A stretch of 64,000 bases of DNA from Bimastos eiseni (GCA_959347315.1 OY365808.1:58744520-58808519), one strand, 5' to 3'; positions 18,591 to 30,475 are shown, numbered from the stretch's first letter. The notes: generated by a model not told the origin, from the letters alone. Translations and numbers: made by a program.

Positions 18591-20044
18591 TAATGTTAAT
18601 ATATATCAATCTTTATTTCAACAAACATTGGTACAACCCAGATATTTTAACTTGTCCACATAACTGATCTGTGCTCCGTTGACATAAATGCTTTTACACG
18701 TATTACGGAACCGTGAGCCAATCCTTAAAATTTTTGATTTGATTACATTCAGCTTCATATCAGTTAATCAGTTAGAATCAAATAATTAGAATATGGCAAA
18801 GGAATTTGCGTAAAAACGTAGAGCAACACCGGATTTGTTCCTTTTTACATCGAACTCGGCTCAAGCTGTCGTATGGAATAATCTCTCACGAATTAGGAAA
18901 AAACGAAATGTCAGCAGATTTTTTACAAGCGTGTGAGTTAACTGAGGAGGCAACAATGGGACATGCGGACCGGACTTCTTCGTACCCAATAATATCCGGC
19001 AGTTTTTTGCATATATTCATGGAGAAAGTAAGTTTAGGCCAAAATACATGTAAATGGAATAAATGAAGGGTCTTTTCCCTGATGCATGCACGTCGGCACA
19101 AATCAATATTATAATTATATATGGCGGTGTGACTTTGCTGCGTTTTTACGACAGTAGAATTTTATGATAAATAATATTAGTAAAATTAACCCTAAAGGCG
19201 GGTCGAGTCAGATTTTTGACTTTAGAAGTCGGGTCCAATTTCAATGGCTCGGGTTGGTTCGGGTCATGAAAATTGGACCTATAGACAACTGTGTTCTGAT
19301 AATTGTTATTGTTGGGTGTGCAGTAGTTTAGTGGTAATTATGAGCTGAAGTATCAGTAGAGCAGTCAGAGGTTGAAATACGGTCAGGGCAGAGTTTCTTT
19401 TCAAGATATTAGCTCCACCTGCGTTTGTCTCTTAGACAATTTACTCCTCTTTGTGCTAGTATTTCTACAAAATGTGCCATGTAAAATTCAACAATGCAGC
19501 AGCACAACTCTCTCTGTCTCACTGGTCTTCCTTAGATTATGAGCTCGAAATTTCTACACCGCCCACAAAAAATTTAAGTTGGGGAAACCAATCTATTCAC
19601 AGCCATTAGTCAAAATGAAATGGATGGGAGAGGGTCAGAATCCAGAGCGTCAGGAGGCAGGCAGACAGTCAGACGGCAAAGTAGTTGGATGGTGTTTAGA
19701 GTTGAAGCAGGAGGGAGGGAGGAGAAAGATGGGGAATCAGGATAGGATATGCCTTAGAGCAGTGCTATAAGTTATGGGTGGGATGGAGAACTGTGGATTA
19801 CATTGTATTGTATTGTTGGTGATCAAATGGGCAGCGCCGGTGGGGTGAGGGTCATATTGGTTCTGCTGATGAGATGAGTGAGTTAGATTAGCGTAGATTA
19901 GATTCTAGGCTTCCTGACCATATCTTGAATTTGCTGCATCATCGTCATCAGTTGATTACGTGTCATTATGCATTGCCGCCATTGAAGCTGCTGATTAACA
20001 TTAATTGACAAAATAATCTGAGTTATTCTTTTGCTGTGCCTCAG
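18591..20044 (+). other. Intron DNA right of the Polinton
   Basis: 18591-19293 would be the rest of the older hAT-like element. It contains an 86-codon ORF (18806-19066) with no recognisable family. 19190-19270 has gggtcgagtc/cgggttggttcgggtc runs like those at 3945-4070. 19302-20044 shows only low-complexity AT-rich and purine-rich sequence up to the exon acceptor. Confidence 0.45.
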
Positions 20045-20203
20045 TGCCTCCGATCGTTCAGGTGAGTCCAAAGATGCACTTCCTGGCATCTGGAGCTACA
20101 GTTACAATCCGATGCCATGTGGAAGGAGTTCCTATTCCAGGCATCTCGTGGACTGCCAACGAAATGCCTCTCTCTGATAGATCTGACCATTACACCATTC
20201 TGC
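20045..20203 (+). CDS. FSTL5: FSTL4/5-like exon: first half of Ig domain 2
   Basis: Acceptor tgcctcag, donor gtgagt. It encodes VPPIVQVSPKMHFLASGATV, TIRCHVEG (first Ig cysteine) and PGISWTANEMPL (core tryptophan). Phase 1 on both sides fits its neighbours. Confidence 0.88.
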
Positions 20204-20812
20204 GTGAGTTCTGGGCGCTTGAAAGGGAGACTCATAAAAAAAGGGAACCAGCGTGTACCAGGTCCACATGCATTGATGATGGTGTTCAAAGACAACTGTA
20301 GTTCGGTTGTCATTTTCTGTTCTGTGGTCACTAGTCAAGTAGTCAAAACAACAGAGGACTGTGATCTTGATGTAGTGTAGAAGTGTAGTAGCAGCAGCGC
20401 TAGTGGTAAGTGGGCGGCGGTGGGCGACAACTAGTAGGTATTGTTTAATTGGTACATCCTTGCCAATTGGTTATAGGCTTGACTTGTAGCAATGTACAGA
20501 CCGTGATGAGTTGAATAGTTCAATGCTCCTTCTTCTTCTTCATTTACTGTATAGAGGCGTTGAGCAACCATCATCATTAACTCACTGACATTGCGCAAAG
20601 CCATTATATTGATGCTTCATCATTATAGATAGAGTGGTGCGTACTAAATGAGTAATACTATTACAAGTACTACGGCTACTACTAATGAGAATAATAATGG
20701 ATAATAATGATACATCATCGTCTCAGTGGCCAAGTGCATAAATCGTCCAGTCTGAAGTGCATTAATAAATGTGAATTCATGTGATGATATGAATGTGAAA
20801 CAACTGTTTCAG

Positions 20813-20959
20813 ATGATGGTCTGACTCTTCAGATACACGATGCAGACTATTCAGTTGACACCGGAACCTTCAAATGTCGCGCCAACAATTACGCTGGATC
20901 ATCAGAAGACCTGGCAACGGTCTTTGTCGAAGGCCCAGATACACTTCGCACGGCTTACG
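20813..20959 (+). CDS. FSTL5: FSTL4/5-like exon: second half of Ig domain 2
   Basis: Acceptor gtttcag, donor gtattt. It encodes DDGLTLQIHDADYSVDTGTF followed by KCRANNYAGS, with the D-x-G-x-x-x-C signature of the Ig F strand, then TVFVEGPDTLRTAY, matching the post-Ig linker of FSTL4/5. Confidence 0.88.
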
Positions 20960-22187
20960 GTATTTAATATCGCATCAACGCTTTTGTCTTGTCTCTTTCG
21001 TTATTTGCATTTGTGCATTGAGACAATTCTTACGGTAGGCCTACTTTTAAGTGTTAAAGTAGGCCTACCTCACAAACATTTCACAGAATGCATGTGAATC
21101 CATATATTAGTTTTACATGATCTTTGTTTTTAACTAAAAAATTTTTTATATATAATGCATTCTTGATGCGATTCTTATGATATTCCTAACTAATAGCAAG
21201 ATTTTGATTGAATTGATCGACTTTTCATTGCCGTGTAGGCCCAGCTTTCTTTTGTTCATGAGTAGATTAAACATCGAGGTTATTCTTAGCTAATTTATAT
21301 GGCTTGAATTGATTTCTTGCCGTTAGTGAGTAGCTTCAGGTAACTTAACCTGAAAGTATTCTTAGCTATTGATTGGTACATTATTTATTAAAACATTATT
21401 TTAAATTACTTGAGTGCAATTTTACCATCTTAGGTCGAACAAACATCTAATAGTGATAGTAATGATAATGATAATTAGGGTTATACTAATTAATAATAAT
21501 ATTAAATATCTACACCAGTTAAATTCAAAGACTCCTACAGCATAATTTTTTCAGGCATATTTCTTTTCTTTGGTATGACCATCAATGTAGAACTTATATC
21601 CCAATAAACACAAGTTTTGTATTTTAAATGGGTGAATGTGGATTTCCATAGTGGCCTATAATTTTGGTATAACCAAAGTATTTAGTATTTTGACGCTTGT
21701 TGTAACAAGAAAATTTATGAAACACCATGATATCGACGTTAATTTGTTAATTGGTTTGTCACTTATCATTTCTTGGCTGTGAAATTTGTTAATTGTGTAT
21801 TGTTTGGCCAAATAAATTTATTTGATTGATTGATTAATTGATTGGTTGGTTGGTTGGTTGGTTGATTGATTTCACATCGCTGTTAGAAGTGGTTGTGACA
21901 GTTGTTGCCACTCCTTGTCCCTGTGCTGACATGACTGACGTATTTGGAGAGTTAAAGAAGATAGAGGGGGTAGGTGATGAGTGGTTTGGCTTTGTGGACT
22001 GAAGTGACTCACACCTCTGCTTAGCATAAAACGTGGAAAGAAACCTTGTTGAAGCGACGATAGCCATTCAGGTAGCATCACTCTTTCCTCCTAATGCCAT
22101 ATTATTGTGAGTAGATCATCGCCTTGAAGGGCGCTATATAAATGTTTTGATTGTATTATGTCTTAGTTGTCACTTATTTCTCTTCAG
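20960..22187 (+). other. FSTL intron
   Basis: No coding signal. 21780-21870 has (gatt)n/(ggtt)n repeats. At 22110-22145 a SINE/LINE 3'-tail fragment, cgccttgaagggcgctat, is followed by ataaatg. Confidence 0.6.
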
Positions 22188-22480
22188 CAGATGAACTCTA
22201 CCAACTCTTTGTCGTCTTTTACGAAGAGGGTTTTGGCGTCTACGAACCCGGTCACTGCCACCTACATCACGTTGTCAAGGGCGATTTTAAGGTAGCGCCA
22301 CAAGATCTTAATGGCCGACCGGCGAACCTCTGTGAGGAGAAGGAGGAGGAGTCGAAGTCGAATGCCACTTGTGTGTGGGGCGCCGCAGTCAATGTTAAGA
22401 ACCGGTTCATATATGTGACGCAACCGGAGCTCAATCGCATCGTCATCATTGAAATACAGGACAGGCTGAACCCAGTCGAG
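22188..22480 (+). CDS. FSTL5: FSTL4/5-like exon, start of C-terminal domain
   Basis: Acceptor ctcttcag (an alternative cagcag three bases on), donor gtagac. It encodes ELYQLFVVFYEEGFGVYEPG, then NVKNRFIYVTQPELNRIVII and EIQDRLNPVE, matching FSTL4/5 sequence after the Ig domains. The exon ends in phase 0. A Glu-rich insert (CEEKEEESKS) is lineage specific. Confidence 0.87.
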
Positions 22481-23771
22481 GTAGACTCCCACTCTACTCT
22501 ACACTCTCAATCGGATGATGGGTGGACACGTGCTTATTACTTTATTAGAATCCTATATCTAGCATAATTATGGGGCACATAAGCCGAATGGATGTAGCAC
22601 ACTGCCTTGTGTCATGATGCTCAGAGTATCGGTGCAAACGGCCTCCACTCAGAGGGTAGTAATTCTGCAGCAGCGGTTCTGAACCTTTTTAGTCCTGCGA
22701 CCCCATGATAATACTTCCAAAGTTGTAGTGACCCAAACTCTGAAATAGATTTGGTTACTGTCTTCACAGCGAATCATAGTACAAGAAATAAGTAACGATT
22801 ACTTTGAACCGCTATAGTGTAGTAGTTACAGTAGTAATCATAATTCATAAGTACATGAATATTAGGAGGACAAGAGGAGGAGGAGGACAAGAGGAGGAGA
22901 AGAAGAGGAGGAGAGGAGGAGGAGAAGAGGCAAAGAGTAAAGACTAAAGTTGCATTGCATTCTGAGTTGCATTTCTGACCCATTGAAGTGACTTGAAAAG
23001 AGAGTTGATGTGGTGGTGTTTGGGTTTTGTATGTTGACTGTGTGTGCAAGACAGTTCTGGGTCATTATTAGCAGACGCTTTATTTGAGAAGAGTTGACGT
23101 TGTAAAAAGTGAATTGCAGTAGTTGAGTTTCAATTGAACAGTTGCGGTGGCTATTGTATAGTCAATTGTGGATCTGGTCAGAATCCTCTGCAGTGATTTA
23201 TCCTTGCTTTTGAGAGAACATTCTGCTTCCGGGTGGTGTATAATCTATCTAGTCACCTGAAATGGTGTCACTATGCATCAAGAAGTTGGTCCAGCACAGA
23301 TCAAGGCACATTGGGTTGATGTGTGAAAGCCTAGCAGCTGTATGCACCTCTACAGGCAATCAAGCACAATTATTTCCCACCTGGTTTGAATTGAGACACA
23401 CGCACAACATTTTTAATCAAAATTCTTCTTTTATTTATAAAGTATGCTTCTGACATCCTATTGAAAATGACCATGGGTATATTTAAAAAAACATTGTTAA
23501 TTATGATATACTAGATGTTCACGCATTGTAAGTCGGTTAAAAAGCAATTCGGAATGGGCTTTGCACTTATAATCATCCTGCTTTCATGTATAGCCTACTT
23601 ACATACTTACCCTATATAAGATCGTACGTCTTGAAAATAAATGAGTGGATTATTCATTTCCTCGTATATGGACATTTTTTATTTAGAATCCTGTTGTCGT
23701 TGTTGCTGCCGCTGTTAATACTTTTTGAAACGTGTTCAGTTTATTTTCTTGGTTATTTTCTTGAAAAAAAG
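22481..23771 (+). other. FSTL intron with repeats
   Basis: 22665-22760 resembles a hAT-like end (cagcggttctgaaccttttt). 22858-22925 is an (agg)n purine tract whose ORFs are artefacts. Nothing else is recognised. Confidence 0.5.
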
Positions 23772-23987
23772 ATAATTCCTACGGATGGGAGTCCAGTTGA
23801 AATTGCTTACGTAGAACACCTCGATCAGGTGTGGCTGTCGTGTGCACACCGAGTGCTCACCAGTAGCACTAGCAGCAGCAGTGACGAAGCAGAATCGTCA
23901 AAGACCGTACTTGTCATCCAGCGTGCCAGTGCAGACGTTCGCCACAGCATCATTCATATTCAGCCCATCACAGACAAGTTTGATCTG
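23772..23987 (+). CDS. FSTL5: FSTL4/5-like exon
   Basis: Acceptor ttgaaaaaaag, donor gttggt. 72 codons in phase 0: IIPTDGSPVEIAYVEHLDQV followed by WLS, a Ser/Thr-rich insert, then HSIIHIQPITDKFDL. The DQVW and QPI..KFD blocks align with FSTL4/5. Confidence 0.85.
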
Positions 23988-24093
23988 GTTGGTTTCTTAC
24001 CTGTTTCATCTGCTTTGTCGATTACCCAAAACATCCAGAATGCGTTTGGTCCCTGCATTGTTGTGCATTCTAGTAGGTACCTATTAAGTGGGC

Positions 24094-24332
24094 CTAAGGC
24101 TGTCAAAATGTTGAAATGACGACGACCCGGGTTACTACCCGACCGCGCGGATATTTTATTGCGCATTTTTACGGAATGTCGTTACCCGATAACCGATTTT
24201 CATTGCCCGGGCACTCAGCCAATATGCCCAAGGGATATAGCGCATTTTTACTGAATTTCGGGTACCCGAAAACCGATTTCATTACCCAGTAGTCAGCTTC
24301 GGTCGGGTACCCGGGTACCCGTTGACATCCTA
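24094..24332. mobile_element. hAT-like MITE family C, degraded copy
   Basis: Starts taaggctgtcaaaatg and ends gttgacatccta. The inside is full of gggtacccg/attgcccgggca palindromes like 27152-27482 and 50093-50389. No clear target duplication remains. Confidence 0.6.
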
Positions 24333-24870
24333 ACTTTTAAGTAGAACACACGCAAAACCCTGCCTACGGAATTATCTAACTGATCTGCCAAAGACAAAAA
24401 GATCAGACCTCTGCCTTACTTGAGGTGTAATAATTTCAATTAGTAATGCTTACAAGTAGCGATTCTTGTAATTAGTAACTTTTATTACACTGAGATCTAT
24501 GCAGACAAAACCCGCCGTCAGGTAAAATATTGAAAAGATCAGCTTACGGAAATTAGACAGAGGCAGTTTTTGGTGGATATTAAGCAATTTGACAAAGGTA
24601 ACCATTTTCAAATGGTTAGTAGGCCTACGTGCCTCCGCATTTGTATCGACTGTAAGTGACTGTAGACACTGTCAATGGGATGATCAGCCGGCAAGGGAGA
24701 GATCTATCATCTTTTGCCAATCAGTCATTGTCTAAAGAAAAGGCAGTTCATAAAACTTCTATAAAACGCATAGCTGGAGTTACCTAAGTGGTAGCGCCCT
24801 ACTTTGTCATCTTATTCAGCCATGTATCAGATCTACCTTTTCTTCTCTATTGAAACTAATACTTTTCTAG
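24333..24870 (+). other. FSTL intron
   Basis: AT-rich, with no repeat or coding signal that I can support. Confidence 0.5.
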
Positions 24871-25072
24871 GTGAAGCATCTTTTCCTACCACCTGCAAAC
24901 GCCTTCCAACAGACATCCCACTATGGGTACGTTGTACGAGGAGGAGGAGGAGGAGGCGATGATGGTCTGGCTCTGCATAAGATCGATCTGAATTCGATGA
25001 AGTATGTCAAGAGATTGGATGATGTTGAGAAGGGCAGATGCATTCCCAATCGTCTCGCATTCATCCCACTTG
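24871..25072 (+). CDS. FSTL5: FSTL4/5-like exon
   Basis: Acceptor cttttctag, donor gttcgt. It encodes VKHLFLPPANAFQQTSHYGY, a Gly-rich insert (RGGGGGGDDG), then LALHKIDLNSMKYVKRLDDV and CIPNRLAFIPLG; the LHKIDL..M.Y.K block is diagnostic of the family. It ends in phase 1. Confidence 0.87.
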
Positions 25073-25535
25073 GTTCGTCTTACTAATTATTATTTTACTA
25101 TCACTATTATTACTATTCGTATCATATCTGATGGTTTGTATAGCTATTATAATGTTGCGAACATGTTTAACCCACGCAGAGTCGCACAGAAATGCAAATC
25201 AGAGGCATGGAATTCCAGAAAGTAGCATCCAATAAAGGTATATTTTGATATTGGCTTCTTTCAACAATCAGAAACACACATAATATAACCATACAACATC
25301 CGATCCAATTGTGAGAGAAAGATTTGCTCAAGATACCTACACAGTAACTGCCTCAGAGGAGCAGAATCGAACACACAGTCTCCGAGTTACAGGCCAAGCC
25401 CTCTAACCACTTTTTCTTTCACCGTTACTTTATTTGTCAAAGCCGCTTGGATTTGGAGTGCAGGTGAGTATAAAAGTGATGATAGCAGTTGTGTGGACGT
25501 CGGATCATGGGATGAGATGATCATCATCGCATCCC

Positions 25536-25576
<41 letters not shown>

Positions 25577-25746
25577 GCTGAAGATGTCACCCTGCTGTCT
25601 CTGGCCTGGGCTCCTACATTGTACTTTGACCAAACAACTGCTTCTTGTGGACTTGGAGCCTGGAGGTAGCACCAGTCATCCTCACAAAGCTCTTGAGGTA
25701 CTGAGAATTGTTTGAGGTTGACATTTGTATCACAGTTGGATAAGTA

Positions 25747-25788
<42 letters not shown>

Positions 25789-26148
25789 GCGGTAGGAAGG
25801 AACTAGGCAGACAGTGGTGAGATCATCAGTTTATGGTGAGTGTTTTTTGTACCAGGTGAAAGTACTTGCATTTGGCAGCTGAACCTACTTGAAGTATACA
25901 AATCCCAAAAACCTGTAAGTGTATTAAGTTTAGAACCTTTGCCTTTGCCACATCAAAACCAGGAGCAACACGAAATAAATGTCAAATTCGCGGCATTTGC
26001 GGCAAAAGGTTAAAATTTGCGATAGCATCCAAAACTCGCTAATTTTGCGAAACCCGCGATGACCGCAAAAAATGTACAGCCCCTAACGAAGATTTTCAGT
26101 CGATTGGATTTGATTCTCTGATGAAATATTTTCTGTGCATATTATTAG
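25073..26148 (+). other. FSTL intron with SINE remnant and (gat)n arrays
   Basis: 25322-25411 is a degraded minus-strand copy of the tRNA-type SINE seen at 52780-52968. 25540-25575 and 25746-25788 are (gat)n arrays. 25990-26090 has gcgg/gcgaa-rich sequence of possible transposon origin. Confidence 0.55.
25322..25411 (-). repeat. tRNA-derived SINE fragment (degraded)
   Basis: Shares ttgctcaag..cctacacagt, the B-box region (gaatcgaac) and ccctctaacca with the better copy at 52860-52965. Confidence 0.55.
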
Positions 26149-26418
26149 CTGGAATGATTTTTGCCAACTGTGACGATCGAGTGACTGCGTCGAGTGGCTC
26201 CCCTCCTCCTACTCCTCCGTCGTCCACCAATGTCTCTTCCTCCTCCTCCTCTTCCTCCTCATTCTGCTTCACCATCGACTATGTCACCGACAAAGCAGTG
26301 GCAGATTCTGTGCTGACATCGTCATGTGGTGATCCGTACGTGTCACCTGATTCGAGATACGTGGTCATCATCAACGACAACAGGAAGAATCTCATTGTTT
26401 ATCATGTTGACGATGACG
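26149..26418 (+). CDS. FSTL5: FSTL4/5-like exon
   Basis: Acceptor attattag, donor gtacgt. It encodes GMIFANCDDR, a Ser/Pro-rich insert (runs of tcc codons), then FTIDYVTDKAVADSVLTSSC and GDPYVSPDSRYVVIINDNRK. The YVSPD.RY block is conserved in FSTL4/5. Phase 1 at both ends. Confidence 0.85.
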
Positions 26419-26834
26419 GTACGTTTGAAAAGTACTTCGTCACATGCAGTAGCCACACATTCATGCATAAGGCATACAGGACATGCTTAGTATTGCTTGC
26501 AGTACATTGGTTGTAGAGCACTCTAATACAGAGAGTGTCTGCTGTTTGAACGTCCTCCCTGGAAATGGTTAATACAGCACTGTACAGATGTATAGCATCA
26601 TGTCGCTTGACTGTACTTCTTGTAAATTTATGTTGTTTGACTAATTGACTGTAGTTTAAGTAACTTCATATTGGTTGACTATTTTGCATAGGCCAATCTT
26701 CATATCGCTTGATTGTAATTTACATAATTATTATGATACGAAGATACGTAAATTAGCTACATTCGAACGACATGAATAACATCGTTTGACTGCATGTTAT
26801 ATGACTTTGTGTCATTTGATATTGTACCTGACAG

Positions 26835-27059
26835 GTTCCGTGGCTCTGGCATTTGATGAGACTCTTGACATGCATATTGGTGACGTGACGTTCTTCGCAA
26901 CAGAAAGAGGTTATGATCTGTTTGCTAAGGCCGCCGTTGACCAATCAGTCGTCGTCGTCTACATGAATCTGGCATCAGGTCGCATGGAGACCATCAAAGG
27001 CACGGCTGCTTCCTCTTTCTCTTCTTCCTCTTCTTCTTCGTCTACACTAACCTTGCATG
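26835..27059 (+). CDS. FSTL5: FSTL4/5-like exon
   Basis: Acceptor cctgacag. It encodes VALAFDETLDMHIGDVTFFA, then VVVVYMNLASGRMETIKG and a Ser-rich tail. The donor (catg|gtctat) is weak but is the only one that keeps phase with the last exon; the 3' boundary is therefore less certain than the rest. Confidence 0.75.
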
Positions 27060-27151
27060 GTCTATGTCTCCACTCTCATCCGTCTGATAGACCTTAATCT
27101 AAGAATAATCTTATATTGTAGTATTATATTGGGCCAATTCAGGGTCACTAA

Positions 27152-27482
27152 TAAGGCTGTCAACTGGTACCCGGGTACCCGACCGAAGCTGACTACCCGG
27201 GTAATGAAATCGGTTTTCGGGTAACGACATTCCGTAAAAATGCGTGATTTTGCCTGAACATATGCCAGAAATATTCCGTTGGTCATATTGGCTACTCGGG
27301 CAATGAACTATTGACTATTGACTACTCGGGCAATGAAATCGATTTTCGGGTGCTCGACAATCCGTAAAAATTTTCTACATTTCCTAACAAAATATTTGCG
27401 CGGTCGGGTAGCCTACCCGGGTACCCGACCGCGCGAGTCGACATGTACCCTGGTCGTCATTTAAACATTTTTGACAGCCTTA
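27152..27482. mobile_element. hAT-like MITE family C, intact ends
   Basis: Terminal taaggctgtcaa / ttgacagcctta with a perfect 8 bp target duplication gtcactaa (27144-27151 and 27483-27490). 331 bp, internally composed of gggtacccgggtaccc-type palindromes. It lies in the last FSTL intron. Confidence 0.85.
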
Positions 27483-27905
27483 GTCACTAATTCCTCAATG
27501 CTGATCCTCAGTATTTCCTCACCTTGCAACAAGAGTATTATTTCTTGCTCTGAGGCACTTCGTTTAAGGTGTAAAATTAGTTGTCCAGATGGTATTAGGC
27601 CTGGTCTTCTTGGACAATGGAAGGTGTCCTTGGAAGCCAAAAGGTTGTAGAATTGAATATATTTCAACACAGACAAACAGACATCCACACAGACATACAC
27701 ACGAACATACACACTGTGTATCATTTCCTTTGTGTTTTTTCCTATTTTAACGTTCTTTTAATTCCTTCTTTTATTGTTTCGTAATTTTCATTGTTTATCT
27801 ATTAATAGTATTATTAATGTTTATTAAAATCAAATAGCAATTGTTCGACTAATTATTGTGCTCAGTGCTTTCTTACTAAGCATGCATGGTTTTATATCGT
27901 AATAG

Positions 27906-28141
27906 ATGGGATTGGAAGTCATTGGAAGTCAAGCAGCGATGACCGCGATTCACTGGTCAACTACAGCGACAGTCGACGTTTTCTACCAATCATCGGTGGT
28001 GGCGTTTTCAGCGACTACCTACTGACACCTTCAGCTGGAGCATTATACGTCATCGACGCCAGACGACGACAAGTCCAGTGCGAGTGGCAGGATGTCAGAC
28101 ACGCCACTGTTGTCACTTGGGTCCAAGTCTGGAATCGCTGA
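27906..28141 (+). CDS. FSTL5: FSTL4/5-like terminal exon
   Basis: Acceptor atcgtaatag. It encodes HWKSSSDDRD, then GGVFSDYLLTPSAGALYVID, the diagnostic C-terminal block, and CEWQDVRHATVVTWVQVWNR before TGA at 28139-28141. The 3' UTR follows; no canonical AATAAA was found close by. Confidence 0.88.
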
Positions 28142-28950
28142 ATTCGCAGCAATGTGTTGCTCACCCACCTGACGAATTTGTCGATTTGCATATATATAGG
28201 TCACGTCAATGCATTAATTTCACTTGTCTTTGTCACTTGTCTTAGCTTGCAAGTGTTGTATCGTTGTTTCTTTGCCATTTGTTTGTTCTTTTCTCATGGA
28301 TAGAGTCTTTTAGTTGTTGTAATATGTCCATTTTTTGCGTGCTTTGTGATCTTGGTAAGTGACGATGCTGTGAGTCTCTTGCTAAAAGTGTATCTTTGCA
28401 AAACGATTCTCGTTCCTAAAGTCGAAACTAGTCAACATATTAACTCTCTTGAGCCGAGAAGGCTAGTGACTTCTCTTGCTGTAGTTCGTATGTGTCTGAT
28501 TCACTAGGCTTTCATTATCAATCAATTTTCAATTTGTTTTATTTGTAGCCAGACAACAAACATTTTGCTCAAGGCGAAAAAACATAAAGACCATCATTTA
28601 TATAACAAAAGGCTACCAAGGGAGCCCCGAAAGGGATTGAAATCCCACTAGAAGGGATAATATGTTGACTTATAGGAAGCTTCATAATGAGCACAAACTA
28701 TATAATTTTTAGCAGAGTCGTGCTGGTATTTGGTGATAATGACTCGGCAAACGTGGCATTATAATGAGATTCCTGTGTTATAGGCTGAGCCGATAGACTG
28801 TGAACCGTCATTGAGATTACTTGTTACGATTTGTTAGCGTCGTCCGAGAAAAAGGCCAGTTGACATTTTTATGTAAGCCTATATGCTTTTACGAATCAGG
28901 TCAGTTCTGCGGAGATTACTTGATTAGGTCTGATATAGTAGGCCATACGT
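28142..28950 (+). other. FSTL 3' UTR / intergenic DNA
   Basis: AT-rich and non-coding, with no clear polyadenylation hexamer or repeat recognised. Confidence 0.45.
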
Positions 28951-28954
28951 CAAA

Positions 28955-29450
28955 CACGTCAAAAGCTTCACGTTTCTGGGATCAGTAATAGAAAAAAAGG
29001 AAAAGTGTGTTTCGGAAATAAAAAGAAGGGTGGCGATAGGGAAAGATGCAATGAATGGATTGGAAAAGATATGGAAGGACAAACACGCGAGCATAGACAC
29101 AAAAAAGGCTATAATGAGGGCTATGATCTTCCCTATTCCCTAAAGTACTATATGACAGCGAGACGTGGACGATGACAGAAATTACAGAAAAAGATCAACG
29201 CATGCAAAATTTGGATATGGAGGAAGATGCAGAGAATACAGTGGGCAGAGAAAAAGACAAATGAAAGGGTGCGCAAGGAGATTGGATTTGAGAATGATGA
29301 GACGTTACAACAAACAGTGTTGAGAAGTAAGCTGAGATTCTTTGGACATGTTATGCGATCAGATGGATTGGAGAAGGAAATTATGCTGGCATGTGGAGAA
29401 GGAAGAAAATAGATGGACGAGATACACGAAAAAACCATTTGAACTGCTGG
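28955..29450 (+). pseudogene. Non-LTR retrotransposon (LINE) RT C-terminal fragment
   Basis: Split across frames, it retains the end of a LINE reverse-transcriptase polyprotein: KRRVAIGKDAMNGLEKIWKD, then RIQWAEKKTNERVRKEIGFE and LRFFGHVMRSDGLEKEIMLA. A second copy lies inverted at 41735-42135. It is truncated at both sides, with stops and frameshifts. Confidence 0.75.
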
Positions 29451-29609
29451 AGACAATTGGAAAGCTAAATTATTATATATGCTGTTCTGCAACATTTTTC
29501 AGAAAATGGATAAAATCTTCTGTTTTCGACATAATTTCAGGGCGGAGGACGGCGCTTACGCACCTTAAAAATAAAAACTTATCGATTTGCGTCGTGAAGA
29601 TCAGGTTAG

Positions 29610-29760
29610 GCGTATACATAGTTACACACATACACATAAATACACACACACGCACGCACGTAGCCCGATGGCAACAAATCGGTATATATGTATGTATAAT
29701 TCTAGATATAGGGATATGTATGTATTAATAACATACACATATGTATGCATATATTATTTA
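29610..29760 (+). repeat. Low-complexity (ca)n / (gtat)n DNA
   Basis: acacacatacacataaata-type and tatgtatgtat-type runs; the overlapping ORFs are artefacts. Confidence 0.7.
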
Positions 29761-30022
29761 GTCGAGCTTATGGTCTAACCCGGGGGGGGACTATTGTCCG
29801 TTCTCCAGGAGTAAATTATCATCAAGTTATAATGGAGCAAATACGCAAGATGGGAAATAAGACTGAGCTTGATGAGGCATGTCTGTCGGATAGGAGGGTA
29901 GAAGAGCCAGGACCTTGGCCAAATGAACACAAGTATTAAAAGTGGCGGCTGTAGGTTTTTCCATAAGGGGGGGGGGCAAATGTATACCCAAATTTTTCGA
30001 TACTGAGAGTGCTAGGTATAGC

Positions 30023-30298
30023 CAGGTGTGTAACAGGCGGAGGGCAGGGGCACCTGCCTCCCCCAGTTTCAAAACTGGGGCAAAGCCCCCCAGTTTTAGT
30101 GCTCAGTGCCCCCCAAATCGGTTCTTTGTTTCTCCAATGGCTTTTTAAGATGACTTTTGTAAAAATAATTTGTGCCCCCCATTTTTCAAATTTCTGGGGG
30201 TCAAAATTCAAAAAATGGGGGTCAAAACAATTATTTTGGCGCTCCGTGCAATGTTTTATAATTATGCCCCCTCTTTTCAAAACCTTGTTACACCTCTG
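30023..30298. mobile_element. hAT-like MITE family B (276 bp)
   Basis: Ends caggtgtgtaacaggcgg and ...ccttgttacacctctg, with a perfect 8 bp target duplication ggtatagc (30015-30022 and 30299-30306). Interior G/C runs such as tgcccccc and ccccag pair with each other. Partial copies lie at 35240-35348 and 59390-59539. Confidence 0.85.
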
Positions 30299-30475
30299 GG
30301 TATAGCTCCACACTAAGTGACATCGACCAGATACTTATGTATGCATTATAGAGCAACATGAGCTCTTTACATCAATAAACTAGATATTTGGAAATAGAAT
30401 GACTTTATTTAAAAGTAAAGCATTAAATATGCACATTACATGCACTTAATGAAAAGCAAGTTTACGATTGTCATG

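Larger units (their letters stand above)
3929..19293. mobile_element. Possible older hAT-like element hosting the Polinton
   Basis: The left end cagagttgtccacaag and the reverse complement of the right end cacagttgtctatagg are similar, and the flanks ttcttgta (3921-3928) and ttctgata (19294-19301) match at 6 of 8 positions. Both ends are followed inward by gggtcgggtc-like runs. Subtracting the Polinton leaves about 880 bp, reasonable for a non-autonomous element. The match is imperfect, so this is an inference. Confidence 0.45.
1695..28141 (+). other. FSTL5: Gene: follistatin-like 4/5 family (3' nine exons)
   Basis: Nine exons joined in phase encode the C-terminal two thirds of a secreted FSTL4/FSTL5-type glycoprotein: the end of Ig domain 1, a complete Ig domain 2, then the repetitive C-terminal extracellular domain of this family. 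Family-like landmarks in order are YHVGNYSC, TIRCHVEG...ISW, GTFKCRANN, DQVWLS, LHKIDLNSMKYVKRL, DPYVSPDSRY and FSDYLLTPSAGALYVID, followed by a stop. Introns range from about 0.4 to 18.2 kb; the first contains the Polinton. FSTL4 and FSTL5 cannot be separated from this sequence, and a single ancestral invertebrate copy is likely. The calls rest on family recognition, splice sites and phase continuity. Confidence 0.85.

Noticed and set aside
18806..19066. 86-codon ORF right of the Polinton
   Set aside because: No family resemblance, no promoter motif of the element, and it lies outside the TIR.
22774..23065. Ser/Leu-rich minus-strand ORFs
   Set aside because: They arise from the (agg)n purine tract at 22858-22925.
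24094..24332. Target duplication for the third family C copy
   Set aside because: Flanks do not match at any reasonable end choice, so only sequence similarity is claimed.
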